Shown here: positions 34,748-46,800 of the stretch, in pieces | Layout: each line of letters starts with the position of its first letter | Position numbering within the stretch: the stretch's first letter is position 1 | Assembly (NCBI RefSeq): GCF_027409185.1 | Contig: NC_084462.1 | Location: forward strand, 23,659,577 to 23,723,576 | Direction: 5' to 3' | DNA: 64,000 bases | From: Cynocephalus volans | Taxonomy: Eukaryota; Chordata; Mammalia; Dermoptera; Cynocephalidae | The notes under the pieces: model-generated | What the model saw: the letters and a program-made list of their open reading frames with translations, nothing else | Told to the model about the DNA's origin: nothing | The model's database searches: none | Program-made: the position numbers and the translations under genes

Positions 34748-35196
34748 TGTGTTAGTTAATTATATAAACGGGGTCATTCTTGTCATACTCAAACTAGATC
34801 AGAGTTGAGGGGCCAAGGAGAAAAAGCACTCATGGCACATAGTATCTGCTCCCCAAATGTTCCACAAGCACAGCTGTTGAAAATTATCTACTATACCCCT
34901 AGGGCCAGTTTTACCTAGTTACTGCTAAAACAAACTGCTGTGACTCAAAGATTAGTTTTACCTATTGTCCATCATTCACCAATCAGAGCTTGTCAACTCC
35001 GCAAAACTATTGCTGTCAATGAGCTTTCTTCCAAAACAATACATAGCACTTCTCTAATAAAATTCCCAAACCTTTCTTTGTTCTTTGGACATACCAAAGA
35101 CCACCCTGATCCGTGTGTTTGCCCTTAATTGCAATTCTGATTCCCAAATAAAATGTTTTGTTTAGATTCATCTCTATATTTTGCTCAACTTTGAGA
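34748..35196 (+). repeat. 3' LTR of provirus B
   Basis: About 449 bp. It contains CACCAATCAGAGCTTG, an AATAAA near 35058 and a second AATAAA near 35148. The start is set by the polypurine tract and by alignment with 14918. The end (near TTTGAGA) is approximate. Confidence 0.78.
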
Positions 35197-35399
35197 CCAC
35201 CAAAGATTTAAAGGGAAGTCAAGGGATAAAAAAAGTGTTCACCAAGCCCACTTGAAGTCAGAGAGCAAGAATTTGTAGTAGATCCAATCAACCTTGGAAC
35301 AGTACAGAAGGAAGAGTGGAGGAAAGGTACTGATGAGTTTTCCAAGGATTGGAAATTAGCAAGGCAGGTTCTGGAGGAAGTCCTGATGGGCAAATTTAT

Positions 35400-35872
35400 T
35401 CATCTCCTGGGGCTACCATAAAAAATTACCCACCAACTGGATGACATAAATACAAATTTATTGTCTCATAGTTTTGGAGGCTGAAGGTCAGAAATCAAGA
35501 TGTTGGCAGGGCCATGCTCCTTTTGAAGCTTCTGGGAAGGATTCTTCCTGGCCTTTCTCACCTGTAATAGCCTCAGGAATTCCCTGGCTTGTGGCAGCAT
35601 AACTCCAATCTCTGCCTCAGTCTCCCGTAGCCATCTTCCCTCAGTGTCTTCACATAGCAGTTTCCTGTGTGTGTATGTGCATATGTGTGTATATACAAAT
35701 TTCTCTCTTATTAGGATACTAGTCATACTGGATTAGGGTCCACTCAAAAAACTCATCTTAACTTGATTACATTCACAAAGATCCTATTTCCAAATAAAGT
35801 AACATTCACAGATAGATAGAACTTCAACATATCTTTTTGGGGAACACAATTCAAACCATAACAGAAAGTATC
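35400..35872 (+). mobile_element. MaLR-type LTR
   Basis: The order of blocks is that of a common ERVL-MaLR LTR: GGGGCTACCATAAAAAATTA, TTTATTGTCTCATAGTTTTGGAGGC, TACTAGTCATACTGGATTAGGG, CTATTTCCAAATAAAGT and CACAATTCAAACCATAACA. Ends are approximate. Confidence 0.65.
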
Positions 35873-36194
35873 CCGGAGAATTAAGAACTCAGAAGAAATT
35901 GTTGAATGAGGGGGTTGCTCAGGTTGAACAGAAAAACAAGGAAGGATAGAGTGGGACATAGGATGGGGAACATGTTCCAAATTCTCTACAATAAGTGCAC
36001 ATGACTTTTATAACCAAAGAGAAAAAATCAGATTAAAAAAGTAACTATCCAGTAATTGTCACAATTCTGTGTACAATCTCAAACAGAAATGTAAAGTGAA
36101 TAAAACACACACAGGATAAAAACCATAAAACAAAAAGGTGAAATAAAGATGATGCTGGCCCACAACCAGCATTCAATAAATGCTTACAAAGAAA
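35873..36194. other. Intergenic sequence, no feature recognised
   Basis: AT-rich sequence with no coding potential or clear repeat signature. Confidence 0.5.
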
Positions 36195-36335
36195 AGAAGA
36201 ATAGAAACGAGCATGGGCTTTCATCTCAGACAAATCTGGATTTTAATCCCAATACCCCCATTTGTCAGCTAAGCAATAATGAGCTAATTACTCTAATGGT
36301 TTCAGTTTTGTCATTTGTACAAATAGTTCAATTTC
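36195..36335 (+). mobile_element. MIR fragment
   Basis: The order GAGCATGGGCTTTCATCTCAGACAAATCTGGATTT... then CTAATGGTTTCAGTTTTGTCATTTGTACAA is that of a MIR core. Confidence 0.65.
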
Positions 36336-36501
36336 CATTAACAACCCTGTACATACAATATATGACTCTGACAAATGTACACCACAGTGAACAGGTGAGG
36401 GCAGAGAAATAGTCAGGAGAGCAGCATGGCAGAGCAGGAAAGATTTCCTCAACTTTCTGGTCCAGACAAGTGGGGAATGTCAGTATTTACTAGAAAGAAG
36501 A

Positions 36502-36556
36502 GGTGGGTTCAGATCCCTGTACCAGCCAGCCACCGAAAAAAAAAAAAAAAAAAAAA
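36502..36556 (+). mobile_element. SINE tail fragment
   Basis: GTTCAGATCCCTGTACCAGCCAGCCACCG is followed by 20 A residues: the 3' half of a monomeric tRNA-Ile SINE, 5' truncated. Confidence 0.75.
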
Positions 36557-36775
36557 GACAAGCATTGCATGACGACAGAAAAGGATTCTATAAATTTGTC
36601 AAATTTAAGAAAAAATTAGATAAGCCTATACCATGGGATGTCCATGCTATATGCCTGTAGTACCCATTAGGGGAATTCAGACTGTAAGTAACCAAATGCA
36701 ACTAAAATTGCCTTATATAATAAGGGAGTAATTATCTCATATAACAAGAAGTTTGGGATTAGAGACATCTCAATG

Positions 36776-36781
36776 TTTAAT
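36776..36781 (-). other. Candidate TRIM4 polyadenylation signal (ATTAAA)
   Basis: On the minus strand ATTAAA lies about 475 nt after the TRIM4 stop codon. Canonical AATAAA occurs only further on, in the MaLR LTR around 35395, which would give a 3' UTR near 1.9 kb. Either or both could be used; sequence alone does not decide. Confidence 0.3.
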
Positions 36782-37255
36782 GATGGCAACAAAGCTTGTG
36801 TTTCTTTTCCCTTTCCACTGTTCCTGTGTTCTCCTGAGCTGCTAACATCAGAAGTGGGGCTATATCTTCCCAAACATCTTTTAAAAATCTAAAAAGACAT
36901 CCCCCAAAAGCACCTTGGAAAATTTCCCATCCCATCTCCATTGGCCAGAATTAGCTAACATGGGACTGCCTCTTCTGAAGTACATGCAGGGGGAATACCA
37001 AACAGTTCAATTAGGAAGACCCAGAAAAGGTGGCAGGAATTGGGGGATTCACTACCAGGAAGACAGCCAATGAGGACTGCCATATCTGTGTATGCACAGG
37101 ATATGCAGGGACCTGAACAGAACATGAAATTGGAATCTGAATGGACAGTACTGATGGACTACCCGGGATACATATAAAGCAAAAGAAGAGGGCCAAAGAA
37201 TGTATGTCCCTGGGCTGGGGTATATGGAGAGATTCTTGGGCAGGGAAAAATAACC

Positions 37256-37842
37256 TCACTTCCCATCAGGCACTGGTGGGAGGACTAAATATGCTAATGG
37301 ACTCAACCAGAAAAATGGTCGGAGGCGTGAGACGAAAGAACAAGAAAAAGTGTGTAGGTGGACTCCATCCACAGCACTATAGAATGAGACATTCCCAGCC
37401 CCATGATCCAGATAAACCCCCACCCGGTGAAGAGGTGACTCTTGATTGGTAGGAATTACAGGGAGGCTTGTTAGAGGCCGATAGCCAGCTGAACTCCAAT
37501 AAATAGCCCAGATTCCCACATGGGGTGATATTTTTGAACTATCAGTAATCCCCATGACATCCTCCCGACACACCCCCACAGCAATCTCCAGGTTATCTTT
37601 GTTCTCAACTTCCCAATAATGTTTCCCTGAAGTGAAAACGTTTTTTCCCAGAACACAGGGTAAGTGTTGAAATCTCTCTACAACATGTGTGGTCTTCTGA
37701 GGATTTCTCCATCCACTAAAGTAGTTCCATGCTGTAGAAAATACTGGCAAAGAACCGGCTGATGCTCCGTTTTTCACATATCTCCCTTCCTGGGAGATGA
37801 CAAGTTTAGGATGAGCTGTGTCTTCAGCTAGGTTAACAGCCA
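37256..37842 (-). CDS. TRIM4: TRIM4 coding exon 6: PRY/SPRY domain and stop
   Basis: The 587-nt exon begins after CTCTGCAG and ends in TGA at 37256-37258. It encodes the whole PRY/SPRY (B30.2) ligand-binding domain. Visible landmarks are the PRY segment [12 protein letters not shown], the [11 protein letters not shown] motif, WAIYW and the [17 protein letters not shown] strand near the end. There is no internal stop. The domain is expected to bind substrate proteins for ubiquitination. Confidence 0.95.
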
Positions 37843-40800
37843 CTGCAGAGAAAATGAGAGCTAAGATAAATAATGCAACAGTTTATCGTCAACCCTCCTC
37901 CAGAAATGTCCATCTTTTCCAGCTTTGGTTTCATCTTTCTCCTCCTAAATACTGTTAGGGAGAAGACTTCTCACCGTCTCCCAAATGCTCGTTAGGTGCA
38001 TTTAGCAACCTGAAATCCTCATTTCCCTTCTGCTCTAAAGACTAAGACTTAGAAAACAGGGAGCTTATTATTTCATGACCCCAACGCTTCACAATCAGCC
38101 TAAGATTTGGAGACATTAACAAATCCTGACTTCTTGAATCAGGACCAGAACCAAAGTTGTTGACTTACAGATTCTTTGTACAGCTACACACAGATGTCAC
38201 ACAGAAGAGAGATTAATAAGGTCCCTCTTCACAAGTTCTAGTTGTTTAGTAGGCATCTCCACAAGTCCCCAACAGATAATTCAAAACTGAACTCATTTTC
38301 CTATGCTCTCTTCTACCCACTTGAGACTAATCCTCTCACATGCAGACATCTTGTCTTCTATGTTCTCTAAGGTGCCAGAGCATTACCATTACCTGAGCAC
38401 TCGTGCTTCAAAATCTTGAGCTTATTTTTGATTCTTCTGACCCTCTGTGGCTAATTAGACACCAAGACCTACCAACTCTAGCTCTAGAAGAGGAAATATC
38501 ACTCAGGTTCTTTTCCTCTTCTTCATTCCCATTGCCACTGTCTTCACTCCAACCGTCAACATCTCTCACCTTAATTGTGTCAATAACTTCCTCCCTGGCC
38601 TCCCTGCCTCCAAATTCCCCTCCCTCCCAGACTCTCCATGTCTCTCTAGTTTGTGTTTTGTTTTTAATCAGGAATGGATGTTGGATTTTGACAAATGCTT
38701 TTCCTGCATCAACTGAGATGATCATATGGTTTTCCTTTTTTAGTTTACTAATATGGTGAATTACATTGATTTTTAATTGTTAAACCAATCCTGCTCTTCT
38801 GGGATAAATCCCACTTGGTTGTGATTATTGTGTGCTATACTATTAATAATACATTGTTCAATTCAATCTGCTAAAATTTTCTTTAGAATTTCTGTATCTA
38901 CGTTCATGAGAGACGTTGATCTATAGCTCTTTTCTCTTGTAATATCTTCATCTGATTTTGGTATCATGATACTGTTGGCCTAATAAAAAGAATTGGGAAA
39001 TGTCCCGTCCTCTTCAGTTTTTTATAAGAGTTCATGTAGAATTGGTATTTATTTTTTAAATGTTTGCTGAATTCACCAACGGAGCCACTTGGGAAGGTTT
39101 TTAACTGTAACACCAATTTCTTTAATAGAAATAAGGTTATTCCAGTTATCCATGTCTTCATGAGTCAGCTTTAGTAATTTGTTTTTTTAAAGAAATTTGT
39201 TCATTTCATCTATGTTGTCAAATTTATTGGCATAAAGCTGCTCATAGTATTCTATTATCCTTTTAATATCTGTAGAATCTGTAATGATGTCACTTCTCTC
39301 ATTCCTGATGTAATGTGTGCCTTCTCTTTTTTCCTGATCATCTGATTAAAGGTATGTCAATTTTGTTGGATATTCTCAAAGCACCAGCTTTTGGTTTTAT
39401 TGGTTTTTCTATTGTTTTTCTGTATTCTATTGTAATAATTTCTGCAGATTTTTATTATTTCTATTCTTCTATTTATTTTGGACTTTACATATTCTTCTTT
39501 TTCTAATGCCTTAAGGTGGAAGCAGAGGTCACTGATTTGAGAACTTTCTTCTTTCTAATATGGATAGTTAGTAGCATAAATTTCTCATTAAATACTGCTT
39601 TAGCTGCATCCCACAAATTCTGACATGTTGTTTTCCTTTCCATTCACTTCAAAGTATATTCTAACTTCCCTTTTGACTTCTTTAATGCATGGGTTATTGA
39701 GAAGTGTGCTATTTAGTTTTCTAACATTTGGTGATTTCCAGGGATATTTTTGCTACTCAATTCCAATGTTATTGTTGTCAGAGAATACACTTTTTATGAC
39801 TTGAATCCTTTTGAACTTATTGAGAATTATTTGACGGTCCACCTTGATCTATCTATATCCTTGCTCATTTGCTACCTATTGTTCTAAAAATTATAGAAAG
39901 TAGTGAAAACTCCAACTATAATTATTCATTTGTCAATTTCTCCTCAAAGTTCTTACTTTTTTAAAATCTATTTTGAAGTTCTGTTGCTAGGTCCGTAAAT
40001 GTTTAGAATTATGTCCTCTTAATGAATTGACCCCTTTATCATTAGGAAATGACCTTCTTTATCTCTGGTAATAGTCTTTGCTATGAAATCTACTTTAATA
40101 CTAATGTAGCCATTCCAGAGCTCTTTTGATTAGTATTAACATAATTATCTTTTTACATTCTTTTGCTTTGAACATATATGGGTCTTTATATTTCATGTGT
40201 TTCTAATAGCACATAGCTGGGTCTTACTTTTTATTTTTATTATTTTATTTTTTTTATCGTTTTTTTTTTTTAAATTTTATTTTGTCGATATACATTGTGG
40301 CTGATTATTGCTCCCCATCACCAAAACCTCCCTCCCTTCTCCCTCCCCCCTTCCCCCCAACAATATCCTTTCTGTTTGCTTGTTGTATCAACTTCAAGTA
40401 ATTGTGGGTGTTATATCTTCTTCCCCCCCGGTTTTTTGTGTGTGTGTGTGTTTAATTTTTAGCTCCCACGAATAAGTGAGAATATGTGGTATTTCTCTTT
40501 CTGTGCCTGACTTGTTTCACTTAATACAATTCTCTCGAGGTCCATCCATGTTGTTGCAAATGGCAGTATTTCATTCGTTTTTATAGCTGAGTAGTATTCC
40601 ATTGTGTAGATGTACCACATTTTCCGTATCCACTCATCTGATGATGGGCATTTGGGCTGGTTCCAACTCTTGGCTATTGTAAAGAGTGCTATGATAAACA
40701 CTGGGGAACAGGTATACCTTCGACTTGATGATTTCCATTCCTCTGGGTATATTCCCAACAGTGGGATAGCCGGGTCGTATGGTAGATCTATCTGCAATTG

Positions 40801-43800
40801 TTTGAGGAACCTCCATACCACTTTCCATAGAGGCTGCACCATTTTGCAGTCCCACCAACAATGTATGAGAGTTCCTTTTTCTCCGCAACCTCACCAGCAT
40901 TTATCGTTCAGAGTTTTTTGGATTTTAGCCATCCTAACTGGGGTGAGATGGTATCTCAGTGTGGTTTTGATTTGCATTTCCCGGATGCTGAGTGATGGTG
41001 AGCATTTTTTCATATGTCTGTTGGCCATTTGTATATCTTCCTTAGAGAAATGCCTACTTAGCTCTTTTGCCCATTTTTTAATTGGGTTGCTTGTTTTCTT
41101 CTTGTAAAGTTGTTTGAGTTCCTTATATATTCTGGATATTAATCCTTTGTCAGATGTATATTTTGCAAATATTTTATCCCACTCTGTTGGTTGTCTTTTA
41201 ACTCTGTTAACTGTTTCTTTTGCTGTGCAGAAGCATTTTAGTTTGATATAATCCCATTTGTTTATTTTTCCTTTGGTTGCCCGTGCTTTGGGGGTCGTAT
41301 TCATGAAGTCTGTGCCCAGTCCTATTTCCTGAAGTGTTTCTCCTATGTTTTCTTTAAGAAGTTTTATTGTTTCAGGGTGTAAATTTAAATCCTTAATCCA
41401 TTTTGAGTTGATTTTAGTATACGGTGCGAGGTATGGATCTAGTTTCATTCTCCTGCATATGGATGTCCAGTTATCACAGCACCATTTGCTGAAGAGGCAG
41501 TCCCTTCCCCAGTGAATAGGCTTGGTGCCTTTGTCAAAGATCAGATGGCAGTAAGTGTGTGGGTTGATTTCTTGATTCTCTATTCTATTCCATTGGTCAG
41601 TGTGTCTGTTTTTACGCCAGTACCGTACTGTTTTGGTGATTATAGCTTTGTAGTATAGCTTAAAGTCAGATAGTGTTATGCCTCCAGCTTTATTTTTTTT
41701 GCTCAGCATTGCTTTGGCTATGCGTGGTCTTTTATTGTTCCATATAAATGTCTGGATAGTTTTTTCCATTTCTGAGAAAAATGTCTTTGGAATTTTGATG
41801 GGGATTGCATTGAATTTGTATATCACTTTGGGTAGTATGGACATTTTCACTATGTTGATTCTTCCAATCCAAAAGCATGGCATATCTTTCCATCTTCTTG
41901 TATCCTCTCTAATTTCTCTCAGCACTGGTTTGTATTTCTCATTGTAGAGATTTTTTACCTCCTTGGTTAACTCAATTCCTAAGTATTTTATTTTTTTGGT
42001 GGCTATTGTAAATGGGCAGGCTTTCTTGATTTCTCGTTCTGCATGTTCACTATTGGAGAAAAGAAATGCTACTGATTTTTGTGTGTTGATTTTGTATCCT
42101 GCTACTGTGCTGAAATCATTTATCAATTCCAACAGTTTTTTTGTAGAGGTTTTAGGCTGTTCGATATATAGGATCATGTCATCTGCAAACAGGGACAGTC
42201 TGACTTCATCTTTTCCAATCTGGATGCCCTTTATTTCCTTCTCTTCTCTGATTGCTCTGGCTAGTACTTCCAACACTATGTTGAATAGGAGTGGTGAGAG
42301 TTGGCATCCTTGTCTAGTTCCCGTTCTTAAAGGAAAAGCTTTCAGCTTTTGCCCATTCAGGATGATATTGGCAGTGGGTTTGGCATATATGGCTTTAATT
42401 ATGTTGAGATACTTTCCCTCTATACCTAACTTATAGAGGGTCTTTGTCATGAATGAGTGCCGAACGTTATCAAATGCTTTTTCAGCATCTATAGAGATGA
42501 TCATATGGTCCTTGTGTTTGAGTTTATTAATATGGTGTATCACATTTATTGATTTGTGTATGTTGAACCAACCTTGCATCCCTGGGATCAATCCCACTTG
42601 ATCGTGATGAATAATTTCACATATGTGTTGCTATATTCTGTTTGCTAGTATTTTAGTGAGGATTTTTGCATCTATATTCATCAAGGATATCGGCCTGTAA
42701 TTTTCTTTTTTGGTTATATCTTTACCTGGTTTTGGTATCAGAATGATGTTTGCTTCATAGAATGAGTTTGGGAGATTTGCGTCCGTTTCAATCTTTTGGA
42801 ATAGTTTGTAAAGAATCGGTGTCAATTCCTCTTTGAATGTTTGGTAAAATTCTGCTGTGAATCCATCTGGTCCTGGGCTTTTCTTTGTTGGGAGCCTTCT
42901 GATAACAGCTTCAATCTCCTTTATTGTTATTGGTCTGTTCAAATTTTCTATGTCTTCATGGTTCAGTTTTGGGAGCTTGTGTGTGTCCAGAAATTTATCC
43001 ATTTCCTCCAGATTTTCAAATTTGTTGGCATATAGTTGTTTAAAGTAGTCTCGAATGATTCCTTGTATTTCAGATGAGTCAGCTGTAATATCGCCTTTTT
43101 CATTTCTAATTTTTGTTATTTGAGTCTTCTCTCTTCTTTTTTTTGTTAGCCATGCTAATGGTTTGTCGATTTTATTTCTTTTCAAAAAACCAGCTTTTCG
43201 ATTCATTGATCTTTTGTATTGATTTTTGGGTTTCAATTTCATTCAGTTCTGCTCTGATCTTAATGATTTCTTTCTGTCTGCTAACTTTAGGTTTGGATTG
43301 TTCTTGTTTTTCTGGTTCTTTAAGGTGAAGTGTTAGGTTGTTCACTTGCCATCTTTCTATTCTTCTGAAGTGAGCGTTTAATGCAATAAATTTCCCCCTC
43401 AATACTGCTTTTGCAGTATCCCACAGGTTTTGGTATGATGTATCATTGTTTTCATTAGTTTCAATAAATTTTTTGATTTCTTGCTTGATTTCTTCTTGGA
43501 CCCATATGTCATTAAGTAGAATGCTGTTTAATTTCCATGTGTTTGTATAGTTTCCAGAGTTTTGTTTGTTATTAATTTCTAGTTTTAATCCATTGTGGTC
43601 TGAGAAGATACATGGGATAATTCCAATTTTTTTGAATTTATTGAGACCTGATTTGTGACCTAATATGTGATCTATCCTGGAGAATGATCCATGTGCTGAT
43701 GAGAAGAATGAATACTCTGAGGTTGTTGGGTGGAATGTTCTGTAGATATCTGCCAATTCCAATTGGTCTAGAGTCTTGTTTAGATCTTGTGTTTCTCTAC

Positions 43801-46800
43801 TGATTCTTTGCCTAGATGATCTGTCTAATATTGACAGTGTGGTGTTCAGGTCCCCTGCTATTATGGTATTAGTGTCTATTTCCTTCTTTAGGTCTAATAG
43901 AGTTTGTTTTATAAATCTGGCTGCTCCAATATTGGGTGCGTACATATTTATGATTGTTATGTCTTCTTGATGGATCAGTCCTTTTATCATTAAGTAGTGT
44001 CCCTCATTGTCTCTTTTTATGGTTTTTAGTTTAAAGTCTATTTTGTCAGATATAAGAATAGCTACTCCAGCTCGTTTTTCTTTTCTGTTTGCATGGTAAG
44101 TCTTTTTCCATCCTTTCACTCTTAGTCTGTGTGAATCTTTATGGGTGAGGTGGGTCTCTTGTAGGCAGCATATAGTTGGGGTCCTGCTTTTTGATCCAGT
44201 CAGCCAGTCTGTGTCTTTTAATTGGGGAATTTAAGCCTTTTACATTGAAAGGTGTTGATTTATTCCTAGCATTTTATTGGTTGTTTGGTTGTCTTAGGTG
44301 TCTTTTGTTCCTTGCTTTCTGATTTACTGTTTGGTTTCTGTGTTTGTTGGTTCCTTAGGTTGTAGATAGTGTTTTTGTTTGCTTGTTTTCTCTTCATAAA
44401 TGCCATTTTTATTATACTAGTGGGTATTGATTATTCTTGGGTTTTTATGGCAGTGGAAGTTATTTTTCAGGAACCAAACCCAGTACTCCCTTGAGGATTT
44501 CTTGTAAGGGTGGTCGTGTGGTACTGAACTCCCGCAGTTTTTGTTTGTCTGAGAAATATACTATTTGCCCTTCATTTCAGAAGGATAGCCTTGCAGGGTA
44601 GAGTATTCTTGGCTGGCAATCTTTGCCTTTTAGTATTTTGAAAATATCATCCCATTCCTTTCTAGCTTTTAGGGTTTCTGATGAAAAGTCTGATGTTAAC
44701 CTGATTGGGGCTCCCTTATAGGTGATTTGACGCTTCTCTCTTGCAGCTTTTAAGATTCTCTCTTTGTCTCTGAGTTTTGCCAATTTGACTATGACATGTC
44801 TTGGAGAAGACCTTTTTGGGTTGAATACGTTTGGAGATTGTTGAGCTTCCTGGATCTGAAGATCTGTGATTTTTCCTATACCTGGGAAGTTTTCTGCCAC
44901 TATTTTGTTGAACATGTTTTCAATGGAATCTCCATTTTCCTCCCCTTCTGGAATACCCATGACTCGGATATTTGATCGCTTAAGGTTGTCTGATATCTCT
45001 CTCAGATTTTCTTCAATGTCCTTGATTCTTTTTTCTTTCTTTTTGTCTGCTTGTGTTATTTCAAACAGCCCATCTTCAAGTTCAGAGGTTCTCTCTTCAA
45101 CTTCGACAAGCCTGCTGGTTAAACTCTCCGTTGTGTTTTTTATTTCGCTGAATAACTTCTTCAGTTCAGCAAGTTCTGCTACATTTATTTTTAGGACATT
45201 GATTTCGTTGTACATTTCCTCTTTCAGATCCTGTATACTTTTCCGCATTTCATCATGATGTCTAGCTGAGTTTTCTTGTATCTCATTCAGTTTCCTTAGA
45301 ATTATCACTCGAAATTCCTTGTCAGTTATTTCAAGGGCTTCTTGTTCTATAGGATCTAGAGTTTGAGATTTATTAACTTTTGGTGGTGTACTTTCTTGAT
45401 TTTTTTGTATTTCTGGTATCTTTTTTGGGGGGGTTTATTCATTGTGGCAGGGGGTTTCACAGACCACCGGTTTGAGACTAATGACTAACTAGGATGTTGC
45501 TGTGGTTGCCAATTTCGTATGGCTCCCTCGGTGACTGCTCAGTTGGCCTCTAGTGCCTTGTGTGTGTGGTTGCCTCGGGTCTTGGGCTTCTCCGGGGAGC
45601 CACTTTTCTGGTCAGCTTGGACTCTGCTGGGCTGGTGGATCACGTACCACAGGGTATGTGATCTCTGTTGAGCTTTCACTTCCTGTGCAGGACTTCTCCC
45701 TGTTCCGTGTGCTCTGTCCCAGGCTGTTGGATCGTGCAGTGGCGACCCCACCGGGTGTGTGGTTTCTGTTGAGTCTCCGCCTCCCTGGCCACACGTCTCC
45801 CCACTCTGTGCGCACTGTGCTGGGCTGGGGCGTGTCTTCTGCACCCCTCGTCTATCAGCTGGACCTTCAAGACCCTGCTCGGCACCACCTCGCCCAGGAA
45901 GTCTACCAGGTTTCTGCTAGGCACAGATGACCGGTCGCTCTGGGTGCTTTTGTAGCACTGTGTAGATCTTTCTCGGGTCTTGTTCACCTTTGTATTCCCC
46001 CGGCATAGACCCAATCTAGCGCCTGTCTGCAGCCTGTTCTCTGGCAGGTTCATGCGGACCTGGGAACTCTCCTACCATACTATTCCCAACCAGAAATTCG
46101 TTAGGCTTTTTTCCGAACTGGTGGCCGCAGAGATGGTATCTTCCTCCCAGTAACAGGAAGTTTACCGGGGGCCGGAGTCCAGGGTGTGGTGGAGTGACAG
46201 TCGGCCCTCCCGTACTTCCTTGTCCTCCCGACACTGGCCGGGGACGCCCCACGCCACCAGCCCTGCCAGAGAACCACGGAGGGAGTGGGAGGGGAGGCCG
46301 ACCCGCAGGGTCCAGAAAGCCCCGCGCTGGGCCAAGCAAGTGGGAAGGCTCAGTGACGGCTGAGCTGGGCAGAGCTGCCAGCACCTGGGAAAATGGAGGC
46401 AGCCCCGGTGCGGTGAGTGGCCTGGTGGTGCAGGCGGGAGCTGGTTGGTCGTCAGCCCCCCACACAGAGCTGGGCCAGGGGTCACTCACAGTGCTTTGCC
46501 AGGTTGGGTGCTCACTCTCTGCTTCTGGTTTGTCGCCTTTACCGTTCGCGGCCGCTGCCGCCTCGGGCTGTTCAGTCGCGGCACGGCTCGGGCGCTCCCA
46601 CGAATCTTCGTTAATGCCGGCCTGAAACCTCGAATCCTGAATAGGGCAGCTGGCCGCCTTCAGCGCAGCCCCGGCCTCCGGGATCCTGGCTGCATCCACA
46701 GCAGCCCTGGCGCCGTGTTCCCTGTTTAGAGACTCGCTTTTGCAGCTAAGAAACAGTTCTTTTCCTGCTCCACACGTCAAAGCTGGTGCCTGTAAGTGAG

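Larger units (their letters stand above)
14918..35196 (+). mobile_element. Provirus B (tRNA-Leu-type ERV), plus strand, split by provirus A
   Basis: The 3' LTR (34748-35196) matches two separated pieces on the left: 14918-15332 and 28500-28545. Between these lies provirus A, so B was the target. After the 5' LTR comes a primer site (28548-28568), a Gag-like MG start near 29265, AT-rich eroded internal sequence to 34735, and a polypurine tract (34736-34747). Later insertions are SINEs at 28650 and 28976 and a MaLR LTR at 29665. All frames are broken. The ERV class is not certain: the primer site resembles ERV-L, but Gag- and envelope-position sequence resembles class I. Confidence 0.78.
36330..37255 (-). 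other. TRIM4 3' UTR region, with a small SINE remnant
   Basis: This is non-coding sequence directly after the TRIM4 stop on the minus strand. It shows no family signature except the SINE tail fragment at about 36502-36560. At least part is expected to be transcribed as 3' UTR. Confidence 0.5.

Noticed and set aside
37141..37452. 103-codon plus-strand frame at the 3' end of TRIM4
   Set aside because: It is antisense to the SPRY exon and 3' UTR, with no family resemblance.
41963..42436. 157-codon plus-strand frame (and similar at 40610 and 22600)
   Set aside because: These are antisense readings of L1 ORF2, which is open in the opposite strand.
46016..46780. 254-codon minus-strand frame in GC-rich DNA
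   Set aside because: It lies in the CpG-rich L1 5' UTR, resembles no family, and overlaps equally open frames on the other strand, as GC-rich sequence allows.
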